Shown here piece by piece: positions 9,999 to 20,311 of a stretch of DNA of 64,000 nucleotides. The stretch's first letter is position 1. Each line of letters opens with the position of its first letter. The position numbers were made by a program, and so were the translations under genes. The stretch spans positions 124,001 through 188,000 of the forward strand of contig NZ_JFHR01000002.1 in assembly GCF_000722875.1 (NCBI RefSeq), written 5' to 3'. Source of the DNA: Sphingobium chlorophenolicum (GTDB taxonomy: Bacteria; Pseudomonadota; Alphaproteobacteria; Sphingomonadales; Sphingomonadaceae). The notes beneath the pieces were generated by a model. It was not told the DNA's origin, did not search any database, and saw only the letters and a list, made by a program, of their open reading frames with translations.

Positions 9999-11128
9999 TC
10001 CAGAATCCCGGCTTCCTGCTGACTGTCCTCGCTTTCGTCGCAGTCATCGGACCGCTCGTCTTCGTGCATGAGCTGGGCCATTATCTGGTGGGCCGCTGGT
10101 GCGGCGTGAAGGCGGAGGCCTTCTCCATCGGCTTCGGCCCGGAAATCGCGGCATGGACGGACAGGCGCGGCACGCGCTGGCGTCTGGGCGCGCTGCCGCT
10201 GGGCGGCTATGTGCGGTTCAAGGGCGACATGAACGCCGCCAGCCAGACCGATCCGCGCTGGCTGGAACTGCCTGCCGCCGAACGGGCGGAAAGCTTTCCG
10301 GCCAAGCCGCTGTGGCAGCGGGCGGCCATCGTCGCCGCTGGCCCTGCGATCAATTTCCTCTTCGCCATCCTGATCCTGGCCACCTTCGCCTTCGTCCATG
10401 GCGAAAGCCGCACGCCCGCCGTCGCCGGGCAGGTGCAGCCGGGCAGCGCGGCGGCTGTTGCAGGGATCATCGCGGGCGACCGCATCGTCTCGCTCAACGG
10501 GCGCGACATGGTGACCTTCGACGACATCCGCCTGTTCGCGCAGATTCGTCCGGGCGAACCCGTCGCCATCGTCATCGACCGCCAGGGCAGGCTGTTCGAA
10601 AAGCAGGGCAGGGTCGGCGCGGTCGAGGAGGATGACGGCTTCGGCAACAAATTCCGCATCGGCCGCCTCGGCATCGCGCCGGGCGAACCGGTGATCGAAC
10701 CGGTCAGCCTTGTCCGCGCCCCCGTCGTCGCAATCGAACGCACCGGCCAGATCGTCCGCACCATGGTGGAAACGCTGGGCCAGATCGTCGGCGGCGGCCG
10801 GTCGGTCAAGGAACTGGGCGGCCCGCTCAAGATCGCGGAGGTTTCGGGTCAGGCGGCGACGCTGGGGATGGAAAGCTTCGTCTTCTTCATGGCGCTCATC
10901 TCGATTAACTTGGGGTTCATCAACCTGTTGCCAATCCCCATGCTGGATGGCGGCCATCTGCTGTTCTACGGGGTGGAGGCGATACAGCGGCGGCCGGTCA
11001 GCCCGCAGGTCCAGGAATGGGCCTATCGGTCGGGTCTGGCAGTCCTGCTGGCGATGATGATGCTGGTAACGTTCAACGATTTATCCTCTTTCGGTCTCTG
11101 GGATCGTCTGTCCGGCTTGATCGGCTGA
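9995..11128 (+). CDS. rseP: Site-2 intramembrane protease RseP (M50 family)
   Basis: Zinc metalloprotease of the inner membrane that cleaves anti-sigma factors or signal-peptide remnants. HELGH is at residues 25-29 in the first transmembrane segment, a PDZ-like region lies in the middle (about 125-200), and the second catalytic motif INLLPIPMLDGGH is in a C-terminal membrane segment. 377 residues. The TTG start at 9995 overlaps the dxr stop, so translation is probably coupled. It precedes bamA, as in many proteobacteria. Confidence 0.93.
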   Translation: MIQNPGFLLTVLAFVAVIGPLVFVHELGHYLVGRWCGVKAEAFSIGFGPEIAAWTDRRGTRWRLGALPLGGYVRFKGDMNAASQTDPRWLELPAAERAESFPAKPLWQRAAIVAAGPAINFLFAILILATFAFVHGESRTPAVAGQVQPGSAAAVAGIIAGDRIVSLNGRDMVTFDDIRLFAQIRPGEPVAIVIDRQGRLFEKQGRVGAVEEDDGFGNKFRIGRLGIAPGEPVIEPVSLVRAPVVAIERTGQIVRTMVETLGQIVGGGRSVKELGGPLKIAEVSGQAATLGMESFVFFMALISINLGFINLLPIPMLDGGHLLFYGVEAIQRRPVSPQVQEWAYRSGLAVLLAMMMLVTFNDLSSFGLWDRLSGLIG

Positions 11129-11220
11129 GCCGTATCGGGCAGGAGGACGCGATTTCACGCCGTTTTTCCCGACGTGAACAATATGTTGCTTTTTTGTAGA
11201 AGGTGGAGCGGGTGACAGCG

Positions 11221-13875
11221 ATGAAGAGCAGCAACAGGCAGCGCCCGGTCGTCGTGGCCCTGTTGGCGACCACGATGATCGCGGGCATGTCTGCGGTTCC
11301 TGCGGTGGCGCAGGATGCCCCGCCGGCTGCCGCGCCTGCGCCTGTTCCTGCCGTCGCGCCCGCGGGCACGATCCGCAACATCTCCGTCACGGGCCAGCAG
11401 CGGCTGGAACCCGACACGGTGCTGTCCTACACCAAGCTGCGCATCGGCCAGCCCTTCACCCAGGAATCGCTCGACCAGGCGCTGCGCGACCTCTACGAAA
11501 CGGAACTGTTCGCCGACGTCCAGATCCGCAACGACAATGGCGCGCTGACCGTCGAGGTGAAGGAAAACCCGGTCATCAACCGCATCGTCCTTGAAGGTAA
11601 TAAGCGCCTCAAGGAAGACAAGATACGTCCCGAAATAAAACTGGCCCCGCGCCAGATCTATACAAGGTCGAAGGTGCGCGCAGACGTCGCCCGCATCATC
11701 GAACTGTACCGCCGTCAGGGCCGCTTCGCCGCCACCGTCGAGCCGAAGATGGTGCAGCTCGACCAGAACCGCGTCGACATCGTCTTCGAAATCTCCGAAG
11801 GGCCGAAATCCAAGGTCCGCCAGATCAACATCATCGGCAATGAGAAGTTCAAGGACGGCGAACTGCGCGGCCAGATGGTGACGAAGCAGTCGCGCTGGTT
11901 CCGCATCTTCTCCTCCGGCACCAGCTACGATCCCGACCGGCTGGCTTATGACCAGCAGAAGCTGCGCCAATTCTACCTGACGGAGGGCTATGCCGATTTC
12001 CGCGTGATTTCGGCGGTGGCGGAACTCACTCCGGACAAGCAGGACTTCATCATCACCTATGTGGTGGAAGAAGGGCAGCGCTACAAATTCGGCGACGTGA
12101 AGGTCAACAGCGACATTCGCGACCTGTCGGGCGATTCGCTGACCAAGATGCTGCCGATGAAGAAGGGCGACTGGTACAACGCCAAGCAGGTGGAAGACAC
12201 GGTCGACACGCTGAGCGAGACGGCGGGCCTGTTCGGCTATGCCTTCGCGGACGTCCAGCCGGACTTCCAGCGCGACAAGGACACGCTGACGATGGGGATC
12301 GACTTCCGCATCGCCAACGCGCCCCGCGTCTATGTCGAACGGGTCGACATCAACGGCAACACGCTGACGCAGGACAAGGTGGTCCGCCGCGAATTCCGTC
12401 TGGCGGAAGGGGACGCGTTCAACAGCTTCCTCGTCAAGCGTTCGAAGGACCGCATCAACTCGCTCGGCTTCTTCCAGGAAAAGCTGGATGTCGAACAGAA
12501 GCCGGGTTCCGCGCCCGACCGCATCGTCCTGGAAACCAATGTGCAGGAAAAATCGACCGGCGAACTGTCGCTGTCGGCCGGTTTCTCCAGCCTTGAACGC
12601 TTCATCGTCTCGGCGTCCATCACCCAGCGCAACTTCCGGGGCAAGGGCCAGGAACTGCGCACCAGCGTCAACTATTCGGCTTACAGCAAGTCGGTGGAAG
12701 TGGGCTTTACCGAGCCTTATTTCATGGACAAGAATATCGCGCTGGGTGGCGACATCTACCGGCGCGACCTCAACAGCTTCCGTTATCTGAACAATAACGA
12801 CCGCGACACGACATACGAGCAGAGCACGACCGGCTTCCAGCTTCGGGCGGGCGTGCCGATCACCGAATATATGTCGCTGGCGCTGCGCTACACGTTGAAT
12901 CTGGATGACGTGACGCTCGACAAGGACACTTATTATTCCGATCCCGACGGTCCGGGTCCGCTGGGCCTGCAATGCGATCCGTTGTTCGCCGGCCGCTATC
13001 TTTGCGATGCGATCGGCAAGCGGACGACGTCCTCGCTGGGCTATTCGTTGATCTACGACACCCGCGACAATCGCATTCGTCCGACGCGGGGCCATAATGT
13101 CGTTCTCAGCCAGGATTTGGCGGGTCTGGGCGGCAGCGTGAAATATGTGCGCACGCGCCTGAATGCATCCAAATATTGGCCGCTTGGTGGCGGCTTCATC
13201 TTCTCGATTTCGGGTGAGGGCGGCTATATCCACAGCCTGGAGGGCGACCGCCGCGATGCGAGCGGCGCTCTGGTCGATCCAATCCGCCTGACCGACCGCT
13301 TCTTCTTGGGCGAACCGCAAATTCGCGGCTTCAACATTCGCGGCATCGGCCCCCGCGTGAAGCGCTGGTATCTGACCCAGGATTCGACCGGCGCTTATGT
13401 GCGTCAGCCTGGCAACAACAATGTCAGTGACGACGCACTGGGTGGCCGGATGTACTATATGGCACGGGCCGAGGTGGAAATTCCGCTGGGTTCGGGCGCT
13501 CGCGAAATGGGGTTGCGTCCGTCGGTCTTCCTCGATGCGGGGGCTGTCGCCGGTCTGCGCAATCCTGAGATCACCCGGCGTTCGCCAGGCATTTGCGCCA
13601 GCATCGCCACGGGCCAGCGGGTTCAGGCGGCAAGCGACGGCGTCTGCCCTGGCGACAGCGCCACGAACCCGACGCAGAACACGCACACGCTGATCATCGG
13701 GCCGTTTGAGGAAGAATATCTGGGCGACACGCTGAAACCCCGCGTGTCCGTCGGCTTTGGCGTCAACTGGAACTCGCCCTTCGGCCCGTTCCGCATCGAC
13801 ATCGCCAAGGCCCTGCTCAAGGAACCAGGGGACGACACCAAACTCATCACCTTCAACGTAGGGACTCAATTCTGA
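11221..13875 (+). CDS. bamA: Outer membrane protein assembly factor BamA
   Basis: Core Omp85 component that inserts beta-barrel proteins in the outer membrane. 884 residues: signal peptide ending near AVAQD (about 30), five POTRA-type repeats over roughly 40-365, then the beta-barrel. The loop-6 motif appears as PQIRGFNIRG, and the protein ends in Phe (NVGTQF), as barrel proteins do. Start is uncertain: GTG codons at 11203 and 11212 are in frame, and AGAAGG/GGAG lie just upstream. ATG 11221 gives a normal signal peptide. The stop overlaps the next gene's start. Confidence 0.95.
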   Translation: MKSSNRQRPVVVALLATTMIAGMSAVPAVAQDAPPAAAPAPVPAVAPAGTIRNISVTGQQRLEPDTVLSYTKLRIGQPFTQESLDQALRDLYETELFADVQIRNDNGALTVEVKENPVINRIVLEGNKRLKEDKIRPEIKLAPRQIYTRSKVRADVARIIELYRRQGRFAATVEPKMVQLDQNRVDIVFEISEGPKSKVRQINIIGNEKFKDGELRGQMVTKQSRWFRIFSSGTSYDPDRLAYDQQKLRQFYLTEGYADFRVISAVAELTPDKQDFIITYVVEEGQRYKFGDVKVNSDIRDLSGDSLTKMLPMKKGDWYNAKQVEDTVDTLSETAGLFGYAFADVQPDFQRDKDTLTMGIDFRIANAPRVYVERVDINGNTLTQDKVVRREFRLAEGDAFNSFLVKRSKDRINSLGFFQEKLDVEQKPGSAPDRIVLETNVQEKSTGELSLSAGFSSLERFIVSASITQRNFRGKGQELRTSVNYSAYSKSVEVGFTEPYFMDKNIALGGDIYRRDLNSFRYLNNNDRDTTYEQSTTGFQLRAGVPITEYMSLALRYTLNLDDVTLDKDTYYSDPDGPGPLGLQCDPLFAGRYLCDAIGKRTTSSLGYSLIYDTRDNRIRPTRGHNVVLSQDLAGLGGSVKYVRTRLNASKYWPLGGGFIFSISGEGGYIHSLEGDRRDASGALVDPIRLTDRFFLGEPQIRGFNIRGIGPRVKRWYLTQDSTGAYVRQPGNNNVSDDALGGRMYYMARAEVEIPLGSGAREMGLRPSVFLDAGAVAGLRNPEITRRSPGICASIATGQRVQAASDGVCPGDSATNPTQNTHTLIIGPFEEEYLGDTLKPRVSVGFGVNWNSPFGPFRIDIAKALLKEPGDDTKLITFNVGTQF

Positions 13876-14531
13876 TGAAGACGATTTTCAAGGCTGCGGC
13901 GCTGGTTCTCGCGCCCATGACCGCCATGGCGCTGACCAGCGTTCCGGCCGCCGCCCAGTCGAAGGTCGGCATCGCCGTCGTCGACCTGCAACGCGCCGTC
14001 GCCACCAGCTCGGCCTATTCGACCGCGCGCACCCAGATCCAGACCACCTACAAGGCGCAGATCGACAGCTTCACCGCGCGCAAGAACGCCATCGACGCCG
14101 ACCTCAAGGCCAAGGGCACTGCCCTGGAAGCCGCGATGAAGGCGGCCGGCAACAAGCCGACCCCGGCGATCCAGGCGCAATATGAAGCCTATCAGAAGGC
14201 CGGTCAGGACGGCCAGGCCGAACTGCAGCGCCTGGGTCAGCCGATCGCGCTTGCCAACGCCTATGTCGAAGAGCAGATTTCGGCCAAGCTGTCCGACGCG
14301 CTCAAGACTGCCATGACCCAGGCCAAGGTCGACCTGATCCTGTCGCCCGACGCGACCGTTTCCTATCAGCCGACCGTCGATATCACCCAGTCGGTCGTGA
14401 CCCAGCTCAACGCGCTGGTGCCCAGCGTCGGCATCGTCCCGCCGGCCGGCTGGCAGCCGGGCCGCCAGGGTCAGGCCGCCGCCCCGGCCGCCGCGCCCGC
14501 CAACCCGTCGCAGCAGCCGACGTCGCGCTGA
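13875..14531 (+). CDS. skp: OmpH/Skp-family periplasmic chaperone
   Basis: Periplasmic holdase that protects unfolded outer membrane proteins on their way to BamA. 218 residues with a signal peptide (cleavage near PAAAQ, about 28), the opening strand [11 protein letters not shown] and long helical, coiled-coil-like stretches. A Pro/Ala/Gln-rich tail of about 35 residues ([14 protein letters not shown]) is longer than in E. coli Skp. Translationally coupled to bamA through ATGA. Confidence 0.88.
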   Translation: MKTIFKAAALVLAPMTAMALTSVPAAAQSKVGIAVVDLQRAVATSSAYSTARTQIQTTYKAQIDSFTARKNAIDADLKAKGTALEAAMKAAGNKPTPAIQAQYEAYQKAGQDGQAELQRLGQPIALANAYVEEQISAKLSDALKTAMTQAKVDLILSPDATVSYQPTVDITQSVVTQLNALVPSVGIVPPAGWQPGRQGQAAAPAAAPANPSQQPTSR

Positions 14532-14538
14532 TCGCTCG

Positions 14539-15021
14539 ATGACGGATCAGGTTGACGCCGTGTCCGGCGCCATCGGCCCCTTCGATATCCGGGGGGTCAT
14601 GGCGTCGCTGCCGCACCGTTATCCGATGCTGCTGGTTGACCGCGTGGTTTCGATTGTGCCCAACACATCGATCCACGCGATCAAGGCCGTGTCGATCAAC
14701 GAACCTTTCTTCCAGGGCCATTTCCCCGGCCGCCCGATCATGCCGGGCGTGCTGATCGTGGAGGCGATGGCCCAGGCGGCGGGCGTGCTGACGGTGCAGT
14801 CGCTGAACCTCGCGGGGTCCGGCAAGCTCGTCTATTTCATGAGCATAGACGGTGTGAAGTTCCGCAATCCGGTGGAGCCGGGCTGCCTGCTCGACCTGCA
14901 TGTCGATGTCGTGCAAATGCGCGGTGCGGTCTGCAAGTTCAGCGGTAAGGCGCTGATCGACGGCAAATTGCATGCGGAAGCCAATTTCGTCGCGATGATC
15001 GCCGACCCGCCGAAGGATTGA
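14539..15021 (+). CDS. fabZ: 3-hydroxyacyl-ACP dehydratase FabZ
   Basis: Dehydrates beta-hydroxyacyl-ACP in fatty acid elongation. 160 residues with the hot-dog fold motif [20 protein letters not shown], holding the catalytic His and Glu. In enterobacteria lpxD sits before and lpxA/lpxB after this gene; neither is present here (14,532-14,538 and 15,022-15,142 are too short). Confidence 0.95.
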   Translation: MTDQVDAVSGAIGPFDIRGVMASLPHRYPMLLVDRVVSIVPNTSIHAIKAVSINEPFFQGHFPGRPIMPGVLIVEAMAQAAGVLTVQSLNLAGSGKLVYFMSIDGVKFRNPVEPGCLLDLHVDVVQMRGAVCKFSGKALIDGKLHAEANFVAMIADPPKD

Positions 15022-15142
15022 GGGTAGAAGGGCAGGGGGGCTTCTCCCCTTGCTTTTGCGGGCATTCCCATGTAGCGGCCCACTTTCGCAATTTTTCGCA
15101 TCCATGGCCGGTCGGAAACCGGCCCATAGACGGAGCAGACCA

Positions 15143-15367
15143 ATGAAGGCCGATACGCATCCCGATTACCACTTCATCACCGTCCAGATGACCGACGGTT
15201 CGACTTTCCGCACCCGCTCGACCTGGGGCAAGGAAGGCGACACGCTGGCGCTCGACATCGACCCGAAGTCGCACCCGGCCTGGACCGGCGGCACCCGCCA
15301 GCTTGAGCAGGGCGGCCAGGTGGCGCGCTTCAACAAGCGCTTCGGCGGCCTGACGCTGAAGAAGTAA
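15143..15367 (+). CDS. rpmE: 50S ribosomal protein L31
   Basis: 74-residue large-subunit protein, beginning [19 protein letters not shown]. It has no Cys pair, so it is the zinc-free type. GGAG lies 8-9 bases before the ATG, while the longer frame from 15050 has no RBS or family match. Monocistronic, with its own terminator. Confidence 0.95.
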   Translation: MKADTHPDYHFITVQMTDGSTFRTRSTWGKEGDTLALDIDPKSHPAWTGGTRQLEQGGQVARFNKRFGGLTLKK

Positions 15368-15391
15368 TCGGTTCCTTCAGGAACGATATGG

Positions 15392-15418
15392 AAAGGGCGC
15401 CTTCAAGGCGCCCTTTTT
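15392..15418 (+). terminator. Rho-independent terminator after rpmE
   Basis: Stem AAAGGGCGCC (15392-15401) with GGCGCCCTTT (15407-15416), loop TTCAA, ending in a T run. Confidence 0.9.
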
Positions 15419-15447
15419 GTTTATGCGGGATGAAGGCGGCCAGTAGT

Positions 15448-15622
15448 GCCAATAGCGGACATGAATTCCTCCCTACGCGAAGCGTGGGGAGGGGGACCGT
15501 CGGCGCAGCCGATGGTGGAGGGGAAATACGCAGGTCGTGCCCCTTTCCCCTCCACCAGCCTTCGGCTGGTCCCCCTCCCCATCTATCGATGGGGAGGAAT
15601 AGGATAGGTCCACTCTCCACCC
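15448..15622 (+). repeat. Dispersed quasi-palindromic repeat, copy A
   Basis: About 175 bp. It holds CCTCCC...GGGAGG and CCCCTCC...GGTCCCCCTCCCC arms around a core AAATACGCAGGTCGTGCCCC. Copies B, C and D are at 30.4, 45.95 and 55.5 kb; A and D share one orientation. The copies agree at both ends (GCCAATAGCGGACAT and AGGATAGGTCC...CACCC in A and D). No open frame. It lies between the convergent genes rpmE and aroB. Confidence 0.85.
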
Positions 15623-15642
15623 TCAACAGACATTCCCCAACA

Positions 15643-16752
15643 TCAACCCCCCGCCCGATCCTCATCCAGAAACGCGGCGACATCCTCCAGCACCACATCC
15701 TTAGACAGAAATGTCCGCCCGATCCCCCGCGCCAGCAGGAAGGGCAGGGTGCCCGCCGCCATCTTCTTGTCATGCAACATATGCGCGATCAGCCCGGCCC
15801 CATCCGCCGTCACATGCGCACTGGCCAGATCATAGGGCAGCCCCACGGCCCGCAAATGCGCCGTCACCCGCTCCGCATCCTCCACCGCACATAGCCCCAG
15901 CCGCGCCGAATAGCGGAAGGCCAGCGCCATCCCTGCTCCAACACCCTCGCCATGCAGCAAAGTCTGGGAAAAGCCCGTATCCGCCTCCAACGCATGACCG
16001 AAAGTATGCCCCAGGTTCAACAAAGCCCGCCGCCCGGATGTTTCCCGCTCATCCTCCCCGACGATCTTCGCCTTGGCCGCGACGCTGCGCTCGATCGCAT
16101 ATTCCCGCGCCTGCGCATCGCCCGCCAGCAGCTTGTCTCCCTCCGCCTCGCACCAGGCGAAGAAATCCGGGTCATCGATCAACCCATATTTCACCACTTC
16201 GGCATAGCCCGCCCGCGTCTCGCGCACCGGCAGCGTATCCAGCGTCGAAGGATCGATCAGAACCAGCGCAGGCTGATAGAAGCTGCCGATCAGATTTTTC
16301 CCCGCCCGCGCATTGATCGCGGTCTTGCCGCCCACCGAACTGTCCACCTGTGCCAGCAAGGTCGTCGGCACCTGGATGAAATGGCACCCGCGCTTCAAAA
16401 TCGACGCGGCGAAGCCCACCAGATCCCCGATCACCCCGCCGCCCAGCGCCACCACATGGTCGCCGCGCTCGATCTCCAGCGCCAGCAGCGCGTCCAGCAG
16501 CTCCTCCAGATGACGCCAGCTTTTGGTCTGCTCGCCCGGCGGCAGGATCACCGGCTCAACCGCCACGCCAGCGCCGCGCAAACTCGCCTCCAGCCGGGGC
16601 AGTTGCGCGGCCGCGACATGCGCGTCGGTCACGACCACCAGCCGCCCTTTTCGCGCATAACCCGCCAGCCAGGAACCCGCCCGGTCCAGCGCCCCCTGCT
16701 CGATCACGATATCGTAACTGCGCGCATCCAGCGCGACGCGGACTATGGCCAT
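15643..16752 (-). CDS. aroB: 3-dehydroquinate synthase
   Basis: Second step of the shikimate pathway, NAD- and metal-dependent. 369 residues with [14 protein letters not shown] (NAD-binding), [19 protein letters not shown], and metal ligands in the [15 protein letters not shown] region. The ATG at 16752 overlaps the end of aroK by 10 bases, so aroK-aroB is a coupled pair, a common arrangement. Confidence 0.96.
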   Translation of the reverse strand: MAIVRVALDARSYDIVIEQGALDRAGSWLAGYARKGRLVVVTDAHVAAAQLPRLEASLRGAGVAVEPVILPPGEQTKSWRHLEELLDALLALEIERGDHVVALGGGVIGDLVGFAASILKRGCHFIQVPTTLLAQVDSSVGGKTAINARAGKNLIGSFYQPALVLIDPSTLDTLPVRETRAGYAEVVKYGLIDDPDFFAWCEAEGDKLLAGDAQAREYAIERSVAAKAKIVGEDERETSGRRALLNLGHTFGHALEADTGFSQTLLHGEGVGAGMALAFRYSARLGLCAVEDAERVTAHLRAVGLPYDLASAHVTADGAGLIAHMLHDKKMAAGTLPFLLARGIGRTFLSKDVVLEDVAAFLDEDRAGG

Positions 16753-17291
16753 TGGGAAAGCTGCTCCATGATGCTGTCGACCGCCACATCATGCGGCGCG
16801 GCGGCGCTTTTCACATGAATGGGGCAAAGCGCGTAAACCGGATTGCGGATGGCGGCGAGTTCGGTCAACACGACCCGCGGGTCCTTGCCCTTCAACAGCG
16901 GCCGCCCCTCGCGCCGCGATACCCGGTCGACCAGCGTGTCGATATCGGCATCCAGCCAGATCGCCAGCGCATGTTCCAGGATCAGCGCCCGCGTCTCTTC
17001 CTGCATGAAGGCGCCGCCGCCGGTCGCGATCACCTGCGGCTCGCCGTCCATCAGCCGGGCGATCACGCGCCGCTCGCCATCGCGGAAATAGGCCTCGCCA
17101 TAGCGTTCGAACATCTCGCTGATCGTCATGCCAGCGGCCTTCTCGATCTCCTCGTCCGCATCCACGAAGCCGACGCCCAGCCGGGCCGCCAGCCGCCGCC
17201 CGACGGTCGATTTGCCGACGCCCATCATGCCCACCAGGACGATGGGGCCGCGCTTCGCATGCGCATCGGCGGATTTGCTGTTTCGCTGCAT
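16743..17291 (-). CDS. aroK: Shikimate kinase
   Basis: Phosphorylates shikimate with ATP. 182 residues from ATG 17291: Walker A GMMGVGKS at 21-28, the substrate-binding DADEEIEK region and IATGGGAF. An in-frame TTG at 17336 would add 15 residues that do not resemble the family. Directly followed by aroB. Confidence 0.93.
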   Translation of the reverse strand: MQRNSKSADAHAKRGPIVLVGMMGVGKSTVGRRLAARLGVGFVDADEEIEKAAGMTISEMFERYGEAYFRDGERRVIARLMDGEPQVIATGGGAFMQEETRALILEHALAIWLDADIDTLVDRVSRREGRPLLKGKDPRVVLTELAAIRNPVYALCPIHVKSAAAPHDVAVDSIMEQLSQWP

Positions 17292-17371
17292 GGCGAGCGG
17301 GGCTATACATCCCCGCGCCGACAAGGCAAATCGCAACTTTCCCTATGCTCAGCCCGGCCAGAACAGGACTC

Positions 17372-17560
17372 ATGAAGCGCAATCGTTCCTACAGCAGTTT
17401 TGAAGGCAGCTCACGCCGTCGCAAAGCATCCCTGCCGATCCTTCCCATCATCGCGGTCGTCGTGCTGGTCGCGATCATCGCCCTGCTCTGGTCACGCGGC
17501 GGCGAAAAGCCGCAGGCGCGCGTGGAAAAAGTGATTCCCGCCGAAAAGCTGGGTCAGTAA
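17372..17560 (+). CDS. Small single-pass membrane protein
   Basis: 62 residues: a basic N-terminus (MKRNRSYSSFEGSSRRRK), one transmembrane segment at about 20-43, and a charged tail ending KVIPAEKLGQ. Topology looks cytosolic-in. I do not recognise a named family. It starts just after the divergent aroK and ends 5 bases before the 605-residue exported protein, so the two probably share a transcript. Confidence 0.6.
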   Translation: MKRNRSYSSFEGSSRRRKASLPILPIIAVVVLVAIIALLWSRGGEKPQARVEKVIPAEKLGQ

Positions 17561-17565
17561 GCGGC

Positions 17566-19383
17566 ATGCGGCAGCGGCGGGTGAACGCGAAATGGGCGCT
17601 GGGCAGCTTCGCGCTGGCGCTGGCGCTGCCGGTCGTCGCGCAGCAGGCGCCCGAATCCCTGTTGCCGCCCGGCTTCGGCGATGCGCCCACGACGCCTGCT
17701 CCCGCGCCGTCCCAGCCCGTCCGCCCCGCGCAGGGGCCTGCCGCCCCCGCCGCACCGGCGACAGCCGTGCCGGTCCAGCCGCCAACCTTCGCCCTGTCGG
17801 ACGACGCGGCCGACAACGCCGCCGAAGCGGCATTATCCGAGGAAGAAATCGCCGCGCAGAAGGCGAAATACGACCTCCCCGAAAATGCGCATCGCTCGCT
17901 CGACAGGATAGGCCCGCTGACGCCTGAAAGGCTGGGGCTGGCGCCCAATGCCTTCGGCGCGCAATCCGGCCAGTTCCTCGCGACCCTGATGAAGGAGACG
18001 CGCGCGCCGATCACCTCGCGCTGGGCGTCGATCCTGCTGCGCCGCGCCCTGCTGTCCGCCACCGACACGCCGAAGGATATCAACGGCGCCGACTGGGTGG
18101 CCGAACGCGCCTGGCTGCTGCTCCGCATGGGGGAGGCGGACAGCGCCCGCCTGCTGGTGCAGAGCGTCGATTCCGACCAGTTCACGCCGCGCCTCTACGC
18201 CATCGCCATGCAAACCTATCTCGCCACGGCCGATCCGGCGGGGCTGTGCCCGCTGTCGGCGGGGGCGCTGCGGTTCAGCAAGGAACCGGGCTGGGACATG
18301 ACCCGCACCATCTGCCCGGCCTTGTCGGGGGATCAGGGATCGGCCAGCGGCGCGCTCAATCAGGCGCAGCGGCGCGGCGTGGTGCGCGGCATCGACTATC
18401 GTCTGGCGGAAAAGGTGGTGGGAACCGGCTTCAACGCTCGCCGATCGGTGAAGATCGAATGGGACGCGGTGGACCGGCTGACTGCCTGGCGCTTCGGCCT
18501 GGCGACGGCGCTCAACGTCGAAATTCCCGACAATCTCTACGGCACGGTCGGGCCGCATGTCCGCGCCTGGGAAGCGCGCGCGCCTGCCTTGTCCGCCGTG
18601 CGCCGCCTGCCCGGCGCGGAAGTGGCGGCGCGGCTGGGCGTCTTTTCCAATCAGGCGCTGGTCGGCTTCTACAGCCAGTTGCAGGCCGACGGCGATGCGC
18701 CCGCCAATGCCGCCGACCGCATCGACGCGCTGCGCACGGCTTATTCGGGCGCAGGGGCGGATGACCGGCTTCAGGCGATGCGGACGCTGTGGCAGAATGA
18801 GGCGCGCCCCGATTTCGTCGGCCTGATCGCGACGGCGCGGGCTGCGGCGGCGCTGCCGGTGTCGGAACTCGGCGCCCGCGATGCCGCCAATCTGGTCGCT
18901 GCCATGTTCACCGCCGGCTATGACCGCAGCGCCGCCCGCTGGTCGCGGCTCGCGGCGCAGGCGGACGGAGACGGCGCGGGCGATCTCTGGGCCTTGCTGG
19001 CGGTCGGCGCGCCCAGTTCCGTGGTGGAAATCGGGTCAGGCCGGGTTTCCTCCTTCGCCAGCGATGCCGACCCGCGCAAGACGCAGATGCTGATCGCCGC
19101 GCTGGCGGGCCTTTCCCGGCTCAATGCGCAGGACGGCGCATCGCTGGCGCAGGATCATGGTTTCAACCTGAATGCCGCCAGCCGCTGGTCCCGCGCCATA
19201 GACGCGGCCGCCGGGCGGGGCGAAAAGGGCAGCGTCGCGCTGCTGGCCGCCGTCGGCATGCAGACCGTCGACTGGAATCGCCTGCCCGCCTTCCACCTCT
19301 ATCATATCGTCGCGGCGCTGCATCGCGTCGGCCTCGATCCGGAGGCGCGGATGATCGCGGCGGAGGCGATGACGCGGCTCTGA
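17566..19383 (+). CDS. Exported protein of unknown function (605 residues)
   Basis: A signal peptide (cleavage near VVAQQ, residue 26-27), a Pro/Ala-rich linker (about 38-75), then a long Ala/Arg-rich helical region with no metal or catalytic motif that I can pick out. The helical repeats could form a solenoid. The stop overlaps the start of the Xer recombinase gene (TGATG). Probably periplasmic or envelope-associated. No function is proposed. Confidence 0.7.
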   Translation: MRQRRVNAKWALGSFALALALPVVAQQAPESLLPPGFGDAPTTPAPAPSQPVRPAQGPAAPAAPATAVPVQPPTFALSDDAADNAAEAALSEEEIAAQKAKYDLPENAHRSLDRIGPLTPERLGLAPNAFGAQSGQFLATLMKETRAPITSRWASILLRRALLSATDTPKDINGADWVAERAWLLLRMGEADSARLLVQSVDSDQFTPRLYAIAMQTYLATADPAGLCPLSAGALRFSKEPGWDMTRTICPALSGDQGSASGALNQAQRRGVVRGIDYRLAEKVVGTGFNARRSVKIEWDAVDRLTAWRFGLATALNVEIPDNLYGTVGPHVRAWEARAPALSAVRRLPGAEVAARLGVFSNQALVGFYSQLQADGDAPANAADRIDALRTAYSGAGADDRLQAMRTLWQNEARPDFVGLIATARAAAALPVSELGARDAANLVAAMFTAGYDRSAARWSRLAAQADGDGAGDLWALLAVGAPSSVVEIGSGRVSSFASDADPRKTQMLIAALAGLSRLNAQDGASLAQDHGFNLNAASRWSRAIDAAAGRGEKGSVALLAAVGMQTVDWNRLPAFHLYHIVAALHRVGLDPEARMIAAEAMTRL

Positions 19384-20300
19384 TGGGCGACGACGCCGCT
19401 CTTATCGACCGTTTTCTGGAGATGATGGCGGCCGAACGGGGCGCATCCCGCAACACGCTGCTGGCCTATCGCGCCGACCTGACCGGCGCGGGAGAGATTG
19501 TCGGCGGCCTCGCCAGCGCGACCAAGGACGCCCTTGCCGAACTGACGACGGCATGGGCGGAACTGGCCGCATCCTCGGTGGCGCGCAAATCTGCTGCCCT
19601 GCGCGCCTTCTACGCCTTTCTGGAGGAGGAGGCGCTGCGGGCCGACAATCCCTCGGCCGCCCTGCCGCGCCCCGTGACTCGCCGTTCCCTGCCCAAGATA
19701 CTCTCGACGCAGGAGGTCGATTCGCTCTTCACGCTGATCGCCGGGAAGCTGGCCGTCGACCATCCCTCGCCGCTCGACCTGCGCCTCTCCGCGCTGATCG
19801 AACTGCTTTACGGTTCCGGCCTGCGCGCGACGGAACTGATGTCGCTGCCGCGCCGCGCCCTGGCATCCGACCGGCCCTTCCTGATCCTGAAGGGAAAGGG
19901 CGGCCGCGAACGGCTGGTGCCGATTTCCGACCGCGCCCGCGCCGCAGTGGCCGCCTGGCTGCATCATGTGCCCGCCGACTGCCCCTGGCTATTTCCCTCC
20001 GGCAAGAGCCATGTCAGCCGCATCCGCCTCTACCAGATGGTGAAGGCGCTGGCCGCCGCCGCCGGAATCGCGCCCGAACGGGTCAGCCCCCATGTGCTGC
20101 GCCACGCCTTCGCCACCCATTTGCTGGAGGGCGGAGCGGACCTGCGCGCCCTGCAATCGATGCTGGGCCATGCCGACATCGGCACCACGCAAATCTATAC
20201 CCATGTGGACAGCCGCCGCCTGGTCGAACTGGTCAATAGCCGCCATCCGCTGGCCAGCATGACGCATCGGCGCGTTGACGGCGACGTTTCTCCGCCCTAA
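19383..20300 (+). CDS. xerD: Tyrosine recombinase XerC/XerD
   Basis: Site-specific recombinase that resolves chromosome dimers at dif. 305 residues: N-terminal SAM-like domain, then the catalytic domain with Arg in [13 protein letters not shown], His-x-x-Arg in [15 protein letters not shown], His in [10 protein letters not shown] and the Tyr nucleophile in IYTHV. Closer in look to XerD than to phage integrases, but XerC cannot be excluded. It is a housekeeping gene, not part of the 35-46 kb element. Confidence 0.85.
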   Translation: MGDDAALIDRFLEMMAAERGASRNTLLAYRADLTGAGEIVGGLASATKDALAELTTAWAELAASSVARKSAALRAFYAFLEEEALRADNPSAALPRPVTRRSLPKILSTQEVDSLFTLIAGKLAVDHPSPLDLRLSALIELLYGSGLRATELMSLPRRALASDRPFLILKGKGGRERLVPISDRARAAVAAWLHHVPADCPWLFPSGKSHVSRIRLYQMVKALAAAAGIAPERVSPHVLRHAFATHLLEGGADLRALQSMLGHADIGTTQIYTHVDSRRLVELVNSRHPLASMTHRRVDGDVSPP

Positions 20301-20311
20301 CGCCATGCCCC

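Noticed and set aside
11155..13869. A 904-codon minus-strand frame across bamA
   Set aside because: Antisense shadow of a well-supported bamA gene.
19383..20300. Xer recombinase as a second mobile-element integrase
   Set aside because: Its sequence and setting (next to accA) are those of the housekeeping XerC/D; no att-like repeats were seen around it.
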